From Cercis canadensis (taxonomy: Eukaryota > Streptophyta > Magnoliopsida > Fabales > Fabaceae), in contig QAOA01003303.1 in the NCBI GenBank assembly GCA_003255065.1, forward strand, positions 27,851 through 91,850: a stretch of DNA of 64,000 bases, read 5' to 3'. The notes beneath the pieces were generated by a model. It did no database searches and was not told where the DNA came from. It saw only the letters and a program-made list of their open reading frames with translations. The translations under genes and the position numbers were made by a program. Below, piece by piece: positions 33,297 through 44,907 of the stretch (positions are counted from its first letter, which is position 1; every line of letters begins with the position of its first letter).

Positions 33297-34780
33297 ATGG
33301 GTACCGACACTCCATCAACTCCAACCATCCCATCTCCTCCCGTCCGAGAGAGCCTCGCAACGCCATCCAGGGATAAACAACCTATGCGCCAAATCAAGAC
33401 TATCTGGGAAACTCCTCCCGAGGAACCCCGTCCCAAGCAAACGGTCGATACCCTACAAAATCTGTTACAACAAGTCTAATCGCTAAAACGTGAGAGAGAA
33501 GCAGAAAGGTAGAAATAGCCAAACTCAAGCGGAAGCAACACACGCCTGAGGTTGAACAATCAGAGGGTACACCACTCTACCAGCCCACCGCCGAGGTCAC
33601 AGGTAGCCAGTCAAACTTTGCCAGCAGTCGACCAGAAACTCATTTGAGCGGTCATGAAGCCTCATTCCACGTACGGAAGGATAGCCCCTCCCATCCGAAG
33701 AGCTCTCCTAGACCTTCGCAAGCTGGCCCTGGTAAGTCGAGGAGAGTATGAAAACATCCTTTCACCCAATCTATCCTTGATTATCCAGTGTTGACTAGTT
33801 TTCAGTTTTCCCAGCTCGAGCCTTTTGATGGCTTAACTGACCCAAGAGAGCACTTAGAAAACTTTAACTCTGTCATGCTCCTAAGTGGCTCTGCAAACGA
33901 GGTCATGTGCCGTGCCTTCCCCACCACTTTGCGTTGAGCAGCACTTCAATAGTTCTCCAACCTCCCCCCAAATAGCATTTCTAACTTTCATCAGTTATCC
34001 GAGCTCCTTTGAGGCCGTTTCTCCACCAGCGTAACTCACCAACGGTCCTTTGCTATCTTAGGCACCCTCAAGCAGGGGAAAGCTGAATCTTTAAAGGAAT
34101 ACATGAATCGATATACTAAGCTTTCCTTGCAAATCCGGAACTTGACAGATTCGGTGGCAATGCACGCTATCCAGGCGAGCCTTCGACCTAGTCTTCTTCA
34201 TAAAAAACTAACCCTTAACCCTCCAAGAAACTTGCTAGAGCTCCTCACCATGGCCTCCAAACACATCAACCTAGAAGAAGTGCTAGGGGAGTCAGAGAAA
34301 AACAAGGCCAAAGATAAAAAAAAAAAACCTCTAGAGGATCACAAGGGAGGTCGGCGGGAAAAATCTCCCGTCTGACCCCGGTTTGAGGCATTCACCCTTC
34401 TTAATCAATCAAGAGCTCGGGTGCCGGAGGAGATCTGCCAGACGAAGCTCACCCGACTCCTGCAACCAAAAGGGGACGTAAGCGGGGACAAAGAAAAATA
34501 CTGCACTTTCCATCAAGGCAGGGGTCATGGTATAAACGATTGCCGACATCTCCGTAATCTTATTGAAGACCTGCTCCGAATGGGCTATTTACAGAAATTT
34601 CGCGCTGAAGCCCCGTCCCCAGCCCCGAGGCCGCGGAGCAGGACAATCAATATCGGCCTAGATCTCCTTAGAGAAATTCAAACTCTAGTAAAAAAAGACG
34701 TCTTAGCCGATCTCCGGCTTGGCATCATCCCCACCAATAGGAGTACCCTAGGTGTAACGCCACAGGCACCATAAACATAA
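33297..34780 (+). pseudogene. Gag (Tat-R)
   Basis: The first ATG after the PBS opens a 60-codon frame (MGTDTPSTPTIPSPP), stopped at 33477-33479. The rest is spread over frames with several stops: a capsid-type region around 33780-34080 (EPFDGLTDPREHLENF), an open part at 34103-34375 ending SKHINLEEVLGES-like, and a zinc knuckle KYCTFHQGRGHGINDC at 34495-34545. Gene order and motifs match Tat-L. Gag forms the particle; this copy is non-functional. Confidence 0.83.
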
Positions 34781-35766
34781 TTGTTGGTGGCTTTGCAGGT
34801 GGGGGAATATCCAAGTCCTCTAGGAAAAGACACGAGCGAGCTGAAGCCAAACATAAGAGCGAAGTATTCCATACTTCAACGATAGTTCGTAAAAGTTAGA
34901 GCATCACAGTCATATAATTCTTGGATAACGACTATAACAACATAGACAGGGAACATGGCGATCCTGTGATCATATCTTGTTATGTGGCAAATTATGAGAT
35001 CCGGAAGGTCCTGATCGACCAGGGAAGTTCGAAAAACATCTTTTTTTTTTATCAAACATTCAGACAACTGGGTATCCCGATGTCAGCTTTAGAGCATTAC
35101 CCCGGAACTCTCNCCCACAACCAAAAGGGGACGTAGGCGGGGACAAAGAAAAATACTGCGCTTTCCATCAAGGCAGGGGCCATGGTACAAAAGATTGCCG
35201 ACATCTCCGTAATCTTATTGAAGACCTGCTCCGAATGGGCTATTTACAGAAATTTCGCGCTGAAGCCCCGTCCCCAACCCCGAGGCAGCGGAGCAGGGAT
35301 AATCAATATCGGCCTAGATCTCCTCAGAGAAATTCAAACTCTAGTAAAAAAAGATGTCTTAGCCGATCTCCGGCTCGGCATCATCCCCACCAATAGGAGG
35401 ACCCTAGGTGTAACGCCACAGGCACCATAAACATAATTGTTGGTGGCTTTGCAGGTGGGGGAATATCCAAGTCCTCTAGGAAAAGACAAGAGCGAGCTGC
35501 AGCCAAACATAAGAGCGAAGTATTCCATACTTCAATGATAGTTCGTAAAAGTTAGAGCATCACAGTCATATAATTCTTGGATAACGACTATAACAACATA
35601 GACAGGGAACATGGCGATCCTGTGATCATATCTTGTTATGTGGCAAATTATGAGATCCGGAAGGTCCTGATCGACCAGGGAAGTTCGGAAAACATCTTTT
35701 TTTTATCAAACATTCAGACAACTGGGTATCCCGATGTCAGCTTTAGAGCATTACCCCGGAACTCTC
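34456..35766. other. Likely assembly artefact: ~650-bp direct duplication around N (35113)
   Basis: 34456-35112 and 35114-35766 repeat the gag knuckle to early protease segment with scattered single-base differences. Only the right copy continues through the protease. Confidence 0.88.
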
Positions 35767-35979
35767 GTCGGGTTCTCAGGTGCCCATATTGAGGTCAAGG
35801 GGACCATTACCCTTCGGGCCACCATTGGGGAGCACCTTGACCCAGCTAGTGCTGAGGTCAGATTTCTAGTGGTCGACTGCCCATCAGCATATAATGTAAT
35901 CCTTAGCCGACCTTCCCTCAATCTCACGGAAGCTATAGTTTCAACAAAACATCTCCTACTAAAGTTCCCGACGATATAG
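35577..35979 (+). pseudogene. Aspartic protease (Tat-R)
   Basis: The active site VLIDQGSS is at 35665-35690, followed by a frameshift at the poly-T run (35699-35704), and the frame resumes with HYPGTLVGFSGAHIEV up to the conserved SAYNVIL region. A stop ends it near 35979. The duplicated N-terminal part at 34921-35112 carries the same motif. The poly-T lengths differ between the two copies, so part of the shift may be a sequencing error. Confidence 0.8.
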
Positions 35980-36332
35980 GGTAAACTTGGACAGGCAAGA
36001 GGGGATCAGCTTTTAGGTAGAACATGCTATAATGTGAGTTTAGCCACAGACTACTCTCAGCTTTCCATGGGCTGCACCTCATATCGAACTGGGCCAAGTA
36101 GCCAAATTCCCCTCCAAGAGCTTGACAACAGACAACAAAACATTGAGCACCGGCCTGAACCCAAAGGGGACCTGTTACCTTTTCAGTTAGATAAAAATCC
36201 AGATCAGACGATTCAAATAGGATCCAACATGCCCCACGAGAACCTCAAGAAACTTGCCGACTTAGTGGCAGCCAACATTGACCTATTCGCATGGACAGCC
36301 TCGGACATGCTAGGTATTGACCCAAATTTTAT

Positions 36333-37222
36333 TTGCCATTAGCTTGCTATAAATGCAAATACCATACCTATTTCATAGAAAAAATGAATCGTCGGCCCCA
36401 AGAAACAACAAGCAATTCAAGAAGAAGTCCAAAAGCTGCTCGACGCCGCTTTATAAGGGAATTACCTTACGCAACATGGCTCTCCAATGTAGTCATGGTA
36501 AAAAAACAAAATGGCAAATGGCGAATGTGTGTTGATTTCTCTAATCTTAAAAAGTTTGTCCCAAAGATCCATACCTGCTCCCCAGCATTGATAAGCTCAT
36601 TAACGGGGCCTCGGGGTTTAAACTTTTGAGTTTTATCAGATTAAAATGCATCCCGACGATGAGAAAAAGACAACATTCATTACAGAGAAAGCCATCTACT
36701 GTTACACCATCATGCCATTTGGCTTAAAGAATGCGGAAGCAACTTATTAGCGACTGGTTGACCAGGTCCAAAAAAATCAGATCTGCAGAAATGTCGAGGC
36801 ATACATCGATGACATGCTAGTCAAATCCAACTCTAATGACGAGCACATCGTAACCTGGAAGAGACGTTCACCGAGCTCCAAAAGCATAACATGTGATTAT
36901 ATCCCTCTAAGTGTGCCTTCGGAGTAGAAGCCAGAAAATTTCTCAGTTTTATGTTAACTCATAAGGGGATCGAGGCAAACCCAGAAAAATGCAAAGCCAT
37001 CATAAACATGGAACCACCAAGAATCATCCGGGAAGTGCAGAGATTGACTGAAAGGATTGCAGCTCTCTCCCGATTCATGTCCAGATCAGCAGACAAAGCT
37101 CTGCCTTTCTTCAAGACCCTTAAAAAGATTAAAGATTTCCAATGGACAGATGAATGTCAACAGGCCTTTGATAAGTTGAAAAAATACCTAACCTTACTCC
37201 CCATTCTCTCCAAACCAAGGTA
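36333..37222 (+). pseudogene. Reverse transcriptase (Tat-R), catalytic motif A deleted
   Basis: Recognisable blocks: PYATWLSNVV, KWRMCVDFSNLKK, a YIDD catalytic motif at 36802-36813, and GRIAALSRFMSRSADKALPF-like thumb sequence around 37050-37110. Compared with Tat-L, about 20 bases are missing near 36630, which removes the MDAYSGYN block with the first catalytic aspartate. Several frame changes and stops occur besides. It cannot be active. Confidence 0.85.
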
Positions 37223-38116
37223 GGGGGAAACCTTATCTATATACCTAGCCAGCAGCGACCAGGCTATAAGCTCGGCTTTAGTCCGAGAAGAGGCCAAGTT
37301 GCAGTTTCCCATGTACTATACCAGTCATGCCTTCTAGGCCTCTGAGCTTAGGTACCGGAAGATCGAGAAACTAGCTTACGCCCTCCTCCTTTCAGCATGT
37401 CACTTGTGACCATACTTTCAAAACCATGTCATCGTTGTCCGAACCGACCAACCTATCAGGCAAATCCTCCAAAAACTCGACCTAGCAGGGGAAATGCTCG
37501 GATGGTCCGTAGAACTCTCTGAGCATACCATCATCTATGAACCAAGGGGGACAATCAAAGCCTAAGCTCTTGCCAATTTTGTGGTCGAATTCACTCGACC
37601 TGAAGAACCCTCTGCGAGGTTAGAAGATCTCCTCAAGTGGACATTCTAAGTTGACGGATCTTCTAACCTCAAGGGAGGGGGAGCAGGCATAGTCGTGGAG
37701 GGGCTAGAAGGAATAGTAATCGAGAATCTTTGCATTTTGAATTTCCAGTTTCCAATAACTAGGTAGAATACGAGGCACTCATTGCCGGCCTATGTCTAGC
37801 TTTAGAACTCAGAGCCGAAATTCTTAAAGCCCAAACTGATTCACAGTTGGTTACCAGCCAAATAAGAGGAGAGTAGCAGGCGAAATACCCTCAAATGGCT
37901 AAGTACTTAGCCAAAGTTTAGACTTATATATCCAGCCTTAAAGCCTTTGAGATACATCATATCCCGCAAACCGAGAATACTCGAGCTGACATTCTCTCTA
38001 AACTAGCCAGCAGTAAAAAGCCTGGTCACAATCAGATAGTAATACAGGAAACTCTCCTCCGTCCGAGCCTTCGACACTGTGAAACAGTCAACATTGATGA
38101 AGAGCCATCATCTTGG
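37223..38116 (+). pseudogene. Gypsy RNase H and archaeal-type RNase H (Tat-R)
   Basis: The first RNase H (37230-37560) reads like Tat-L with SSALVREEA and IRQILQKLDLAG-type blocks, interrupted by stops. The second starts at VDGSSN (near 37652) and runs to about 38020 (IPQTENTRADILSKLA). Stops replace sense codons in both. It lies in the usual place between RT and integrase. Confidence 0.8.
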
Positions 38117-38422
38117 ATGACTCCAATCATACATTACCTTAGAATGGGAAAGCTACCACGAGAAAAGACTGAAGCTCGGAAAATGCAGAGAATCATGTGC
38201 AACTATTGTCTGGAAGGCGGCGTCCTCTATAAATGCAGATATTACACTCCGCTTCTTAAATGCTTGACGCCAGAACATTCTCTTTACGTTTTGCAGGAAA
38301 TCCATTTAGGTATCTGTGGCCACCACATCGGAGCACGATCTCTGGCGGCCAAGGTCCTTCAATTGGGATACTATTGGCCAACTTTGCAAGACGACGCCTC
38401 CGACCTTGTGAAAAAGTGTAAC
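38117..38422 (+). pseudogene. Integrase zinc-binding domain (Tat-R), interrupted by Athila-B
   Basis: 102 codons with LYVLQEIHLGICGHHIGARSL and KKCNKC form the HHCC module. Right after KKCNKC the reading frame is broken by Athila-B and continues at 47422 with CQKFAHIH. The apparent 125-codon ORF reaching 38494 is therefore chimeric. Confidence 0.88.
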
Positions 38423-38427
38423 AAATG

Positions 38428-39043
38428 TGATGAACATACTTTTTATACAGTAGTTAACCCTCATATTAAGTCTTTTAAACCTCTTTTGGGCTGAATTGAG
38501 TGGGCTTGGGCCACATTTCATGATTTTGGATCCAATTGGGCCTAAATATATTTTTCAGCAATACTGGGCATTTTATGCACTCTCTGTTTTTCAGCAATAA
38601 CTTAAGTTCTAGACATATAATAATTTTGAATCTTACCTTGTAGGAAAGCTAAGAGAAATCTATAAAACTTTGATTCAGAGCCCCAAGTCTTATTTGGACA
38701 TCTAGCTGGTCATATGCAGTCTGAAAGACAGAGAAGAGATGTTGTAGCAGGATCCTGACCCGTATGCAGTGTTTGGACCATAACTTGAGCTGTAAGTGTC
38801 GTATAGACTTGTCCCATTGGAAAGCTAAGATGTAGACCTTCAATTGTTGCGAAGAACGGTTTACTGAATTGTGTCTTTTAGATGGCCTTATTTCCTGTCG
38901 AAGTTGACTGATGGTTCCAGAGACCTATTGAGACTTAAATGGGCTTAGCTTCCTCAATTCAAGTCCAATTGAGCCCAAACCATAGCCCAATGAAAGCTAA
39001 GGCCCATGGGAATAAGTGTGACCTAAGGGCAGTTTAGGTGTGC
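38428..39043 (+). mobile_element. Athila-B 5' LTR, truncated
   Basis: It matches the 3' LTR from its start to about GGTGTGC, at 46620 in the 3' LTR. Then TAGGATATTTTG matches 46669 onwards for a few bases, and after that the sequence is leader DNA like 9880-10000 of Athila-A. At least two deletions have removed ~750 bases of LTR, the PBS and part of the leader. Confidence 0.85.
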
Positions 39044-39365
39044 TGTAGGATATTTTGGCTTAAATATTTAAAACTTGAAAGTGTCTTCGTTTTTAAGCCA
39101 AATTCCACTGGTTTGACCACTTTCCATTTTTTTAAAATTTTTTATTTGATTTTTGAGTTCCACTTTCATCCACCTTTCATTCTGTGGTAGTCTTAAAAAT
39201 TTTAAAAATGTTTAGATACCTTTTCTAGTGTTATTTTGGTGTGTTTTTTTTCCTTTGTTTTGTACTTTTGGTGTGTTTCTGTTTTAGTCAAATTTTGTCC
39301 TTTTTGTATATTTTTGTGTATTGTTGTGTGTTTAGGCATTCAGCCATTGATATGCATGGTGCATG

Positions 39366-40850
39366 ACTAGGTCTTCTCATTTTGAATTACTTGAAGTTGA
39401 CCCTGAAATAGAGAGAACCTTACATACACTTGCTAGAGCACATAGAGCAGCTAATAGTATAGAACCAACATGGCTGACAATAGGCTTCTTGTTGTTGATC
39501 CTGCTGATAATGCTAATAGAGTTGATAATGCTAACAAGGTTAGAAATAATAACAATATGCAAGCTAGAGATAGAACTCTTAAGGAATTGGCTACCCCTGA
39601 TGTTGCTTATCAACCTTTAGGGATACAATACCTTGAACTTGATACTGCTTTTGAATTAAAATCTGGATTGATACACTTGCTGCTAAAGTTCCATGGCCTT
39701 GCAGGTGAAGATCCTCATAAACATCTAAAGGAATTCTATGTGGTTTGTTCCACAATGAGGCCACAAGGAATCTCTAAAGAGCATATCAAGTTGAGAGCCT
39801 TCCCTTTATCCTTTGCTGATGCAACTAAGGATTGGCTCTTTTACTTGTCACAAGGTTCAGTGAGAAATTGGAGTGACATGAAGAAGTTGTTCCTGGCGAA
39901 GTTCTTTCCTACATCAAAACTGCCGCAATTCAAAAATACATTTGTGGCATAAGGCAACTACCAGGGGAGACACTGCATGAATATTGGGAGAGGTTTACGA
40001 AGTTATGCTCAAGCTGTCTTCACCATCAGATAAGTGATCAGTTTTTGATACAATACTTCTATGAGGGCTTGTAACCTCTGGACAGGAGTAACATTGATTC
40101 TGCTAGTGGAGGAGAATTAGTAGATAAAACACCAGCTGCTGCCAGAGATTTGATTTCTAATATGGCTGAAAATTCCCAGCAGTTTGGTGTTAGGATGATT
40201 CCTTCCACTAGGGAAGTCAATGAAGTTGTTGTATCACTTGCTGACCAACAAAGAATGGAGCACAAACTTGATGAGTTGACCTCCTTGGTGAGGCAGTTGG
40301 CAGTAGGACAACAAGTACCTACACCTCAACCTACAATCTTATGTGGCATTTGCTCTTGTCCATCTCATCCCACAGATGCATGCCCTACACTTCAAGATGG
40401 TGATTCTAGATTTCAAGATCCCTTTGTAGCTGCAGCAGGTGTTTTTCCTAGTAGACCCCAATACTAACCACAGCAGCAGCCTAGATATGATCCATACTCC
40501 AACACTTATAACCCTGGTTGAATAGATCATCCAAATTTCAGATATGACAATGTTGCAGCACCACAACAACAGTTATCCCAACAACAGCCACAACAGCAGT
40601 ATAGGCAACCATTTCAGCAACAGAACCAATTTCAACCCACTAGGTAGAGCCCGTTTCAACCAATTAGGCCACCAATCCAGTAGTAGCCAGTCGGCCCATC
40701 AACATCCAAACCTAAGCCTTTATTGGAAGATTTGGTGAAGCAGATGATTACTAGCAACATTCAGTTCCAGCAGAGGGCAGAGTCTACCATGCAGAATTTG
40801 GAAACCCAGATTGGAGAATTGGCATCTTCGTGAGTTAGTTGTAGTCCTAG
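39366..40850 (+). pseudogene. Gag (Athila-B)
   Basis: The start region MTRSSHFELLEVDPE matches Athila-A. A frameshift near 39470 moves into the frame MADNRLLVVDPAD, which runs to a stop at 39950. The frame then shifts again and has stops near 40072, 40466 and 40520. The knuckle CGICSCPSHPTDAC is at about 40340-40385. It is more decayed than the Athila-A gag. Confidence 0.85.
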
Positions 40851-40901
40851 GGTTCTGACAAACTTCCTTCACAGACAATTCCCGATCCAAACGGGAAGAA
40901 T

Positions 40902-42005
40902 GTGAGTGCTATCACGCTGAGGTTTGGAAAATCCTTGCAAGTCTCAGCCGAGCCAAAACCTGCAAGCGAACCCCAACCGGCAGAGAAAGCAGTTTCTAAG
41001 CTAATCACCCTTGCACCTGAGAGCAAGACGCCTGCAGTAGCTCTTCCCTTTCCACAGAGAGCCACTCAGTCCAAGAAGACAGATGAGGCTGAGAAGGATA
41101 GAGAGCTTTTGGAGACTTTCAGGAAAGTGGAAGTTAACATTCCATTACTGGATGCTATCAAGAAAATTCCTAAATATGCCAAATTTCTAAAGGAATTATG
41201 CACCCAGAGGAGGCGGCTAAAGGGTAATGAGAGAAGCAGCATGAGTCAAAACGTCTCAGCCCTTATTCAGCCACTGCCTCAGAAATGCAAGGATACAGGA
41301 ACTTTCACAATTCCATGTGTTATAGGCAATTCCAAGTTTGAGCATGCCATGCTAGATCTAGGTGCTTCTATAAATGTCAAGCCTATGTCTATTTTTAGTT
41401 CCCTCGGGCTTGGACCTTTGAGTGCCACAGGAGTTGTGATTCAGTTAGCCAACAGGAGCAATGCATATCCAGCTGGATTGATTGAAAATGTGTTGGTCAG
41501 AGTTGATGAGCTGATCTTCCCTACCGATTTTTACATTCTGGAGATTGAGGGACAGTCACAATCCAACAAGGCTTCACTCATTCTAGGGAGACCATTCCTC
41601 AAGACCGCACGGACCAAGATCGATATGTATGCGGGAACTCTATCCATGGAGTTTGGAGATTCTGTTGTGCAGTTCAATATTTTTTATGCTATAAAGCATC
41701 CCATGGATGAGCATTTTGTTTTTCATATTAATGTGATTGATGATTTGGTTGAGGATATCTACCATCATTTGTGTGTTAATTTACTTGATTTGGATGGTTT
41801 TGATGATTCTGTTTAGTGCCATTCTTGTACTGATGGTGAAAATGATTCTGGCATTGTTGTTTGTGCTGAGATCTCCGCCTTCTTAAGTGATGATGACTCT
41901 AGTTCCCCAGAGCCTATAGTAGCCACTAATTATGAGGAGATTCATTCTGCAGAGATTAGAGTGTAGCCACCTAGATTACTGCCCTCTATCGTACAACGAC
42001 CCAAG
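40902..42005 (+). pseudogene. Aspartic protease and linker (Athila-B)
   Basis: The open part 40902-41816 contains LQPLPQKCKDTGTF-like sequence, the active site LDLGASINVKP near 41355-41385, and LILGRPFLKTAR. After the first stop (41814-41816, CAG in Athila-A) an acidic linker with one VCAEISAFLSD module leads to RT in the same frame. The single module contrasts with the expanded cysteine-rich region in Athila-A. Confidence 0.87.
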
Positions 42006-43560
42006 TTGGAATTGAAGCTTCTGCCTGAGCATTTGAAGTATGCATATTTAGCAGCTAATGAGCAGCTTCCTGTGATTGTGGTTAATAACCTGCTTCCTGA
42101 ACAAGAAGAGAGACTGCTACTAATCTTGAGAGAGCACAAGCAAGCTATTGGCTGGACTTTAGCGGATATTCCTGGTATTAGTCCGTCTACATGCATGTAT
42201 TGTATATTACTTGAAGATGGAGCTAAACTAGTGAGGTAACCCCAGAGGCGATTAAACCCTCTCATTTTGGACGTGGTAAAGAAGGAGGTGACCAAGCTTC
42301 TGCAAGCTGGCATCATTTATCCTATATTTGACTGCACTTGGGTGAGCCCAGTGCAGGTCGTCCCGAAGAAATCTAAAGTTACAGTGGTGGCAAATCGAAA
42401 CAATGAGTTGATACCCACCTGGGTGCAGAACAAATGGAGAGTATACATTGATTATAGGTGTCTGAACTAAGCCACAAGGAAAGATCATTATCCCTTGCTG
42501 TTCATCAATCAGATGCTAGAACGGTTGGCTGGGAAATCGCATTACTGCTTCCTGGATGGCTATACTGGATACTTTTAGATCCATATTGCATCGGAGGATC
42601 AAGAGAAGACCACTTTCACATGTCCCTTCGACACGTTTGCTTACCGACGAATGCCTTTCGGCCTTTGCAATGTCCCTGGTACCTTCCAGCGGTGCATGGT
42701 GAGTATATTCTCTGACTTTTTAAAGGAGTGTATGGAGGTGTTTATGGACGATTTTACTGTCTATGGTTCTTCTTTTGATGCTTGTCTGAATAGCCTAGCT
42801 AAAGTGCTGCATCGCTGCATTGAGACTAACCTTGTTTTAAATTTTGAAAAATGTCATTTCATGGTAGAGCAGGGTATAGTTTTAGGCCATGTAGTGTCTA
42901 GAAAGGGAGTTGAGGTAAATCCTGCTAAAATTGATGTTATTACTATTTTATCTTACCCCACATGCATTCAGGAAGTTCGGTCATTTCTTGGACATGCAGG
43001 TTTCTATCGGCGCTTTATCAGAGACTTTAGCAAGATAGTCATCCTGTTATCCAGCCTTCTACAGAAAGATGTGGAGTTTCTGTTTGATCAGAAATGCAAG
43101 GAAGCTTTCAACCGCCTGAAGCTAGCCCTGACCAGTACCCCTATCATTCAGCCACCTGATTGGACACTCCCGTTCGAGCTGATGTGTGACGCTTCTAACT
43201 ATGCCTTGGGAGTTGTCTTAGTGCAACGAGTGGCCAAAGATTCCCACGTGGTTTACTATGCTTCAAGAACTCTAGATGTTGCTCAAGCAAACTACATAAC
43301 CACCGAAAAAGAACTTTTATCTATTGTTTTTGCATTAGATAAGTTCAGATCTTATTTGATAGATTCTAAGATTGTGGTGTTTTCAGATCATATAGCTCTA
43401 AAGTATCTCTTGAAGAAACCGGACGCCAAGCCACGGTTGGTTAGTTGGATGTTGCTGCTCCAAAAGTTTGATGTGGAGATTCGAGACAAAAGTGGAGCAG
43501 AGAACCTGGTTGTTGACCACCTAAGTAGCATCGAGCGAGATCCTAATCCACTGCCCATTC
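42006..43560 (+). pseudogene. Reverse transcriptase and RNase H (Athila-B)
   Basis: One continuous frame with stops at 42237, 42468 and ~42577, each where the family has a sense codon. Motifs: GIIYPIFDCTWVSPVQ, WRVYIDYR, CFLDGYTGY with the first catalytic aspartate, [17 protein letters not shown], and catalytic FMDD near 42745. The thumb follows ([15 protein letters not shown]). RNase H has [34 protein letters not shown] and [11 protein letters not shown]. All catalytic residues are kept; only nonsense codons inactivate it. Confidence 0.9.
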
Positions 43561-44907
43561 AGGATTCCTTTCCTAACGAGCAGCTGTTAGGGCTGCATGG
43601 TGAGTTTCCATGGTATGCAGATCTTGTGAATTATCTAGTTGTCCATGCTTTGCCCTCACACCTCACACATGCACAAATAAACAAGTTAAAGAGTAAGGCA
43701 AAATATTATGTGTGGGATGATCCCTATCTCTGGAAGTTTTGCAGTGATCAAATAATTAGGAGATGTGTGCCTGATAATGAGTTTCAGTCTGTTCTTAGCT
43801 TTTGCCATACCTTTGCATGTGGTGGACATTTTGGTCCTCAACGTACGGCTAGGAAAGTCTTAGACTCTGGACTGTATTGGGTCACTTTATTTAGGGATGC
43901 ACACATATTTTGTAAATCTTATGAAAAATGTCAGAGAACCGGGAATATTTCCCATAGGCATGAGATGCCCCAGCAGCCTTTGCTATTTTGTGAGATTTTT
44001 TATGTCTGGGGTATTGACTTTATAGGGCCTTTTCCTGTTTCTTTCGGTTTTGTTTACATCTTACTCGCTATTGATTATGTGTCTAAGTGAGTGGAGGCGA
44101 AAGCCACTCATACTGATGATTCTAAAGTTGTTGTGGATTTTTTTAGATCAAACATTTTCTGTAGATTTGGCATTCCTAGGGCCATCATCAGTGATCAGGG
44201 TTCACATTTCTGCAACCGGAGCATGGCGGCTTTAATGAAGAAATATGGAGTCATGCATAAGGTTTCTACCCCTTACCACCCTCAAACCAATGGGCAAGTT
44301 GAAGTCTCCAATAGGGAGATCAAGTGTATCTTGGAGAAGATTGTCCAACCTAATTGGAAGGATTGGAGTTTGCTACTTGAGGATGCTCTGTGGGCATACC
44401 GGACTGCTTTCAAGACACCTATTGGGATGTCTCCCTACCGGATAGTTTTTGGCAAAGCATGCCACCTTCTAGTGGAGCTTGAGCACAAGGCTTATTGGGC
44501 GGTCAAGCAGTGCAACCTTGATTTGAGCCAAGCCGGATCCCAGAGAAAGCTTCACCTCTAAGAGCTTAAGGAGCTTCGTTTTGGATGCTTATGAGAGCTC
44601 CCGCATCTACAAGGAAAAGACCAAGAGGTTTCATGATAACATGGTGCTGAGGAAGGAGTTCTCTATTGGCCAGAAAGTTCTCCTGTATAACTCCTACCTA
44701 AAGCTCATGCCCAGCAAGCTCTACTGTCAGTGGCTTAGTCTGTTTGTTGTCACCAAGGTTTTTCCTTATGGTGCAGTCGAGATAGCGAGTGAGTCCACCA
44801 GCAAGGTTTTCAAGGTGAATGGGCATCGCCTCAAGCCAATCTATGAGGGAGCTAAAGAGGATATAGTGGAGGAGGTCCACTTGCACGATGCAATCTACCT
44901 CACCTGA
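43561..44907 (+). pseudogene. Integrase (Athila-B)
   Basis: The HHCC module is at 43800-43940 ([12 protein letters not shown], then CKSYEKCQ). The core has [17 protein letters not shown] and [14 protein letters not shown], giving the D, D and E residues. TGA at 44088-44090 replaces the tryptophan that Tat-L and Tat-R keep in their corresponding SKW. After the stop at 44559 the C-terminal part (QKVLLYNSYLKLMP, VNGHRLKPIYEGAKED) continues in another frame up to 44907. It would insert element cDNA; this copy is inactive. Confidence 0.9.

Noticed and set aside
38423..38494. Extension of the Tat-R integrase ORF to 38494
   Set aside because: The last codons lie inside the Athila-B LTR; the target duplication marks the border at 38427.
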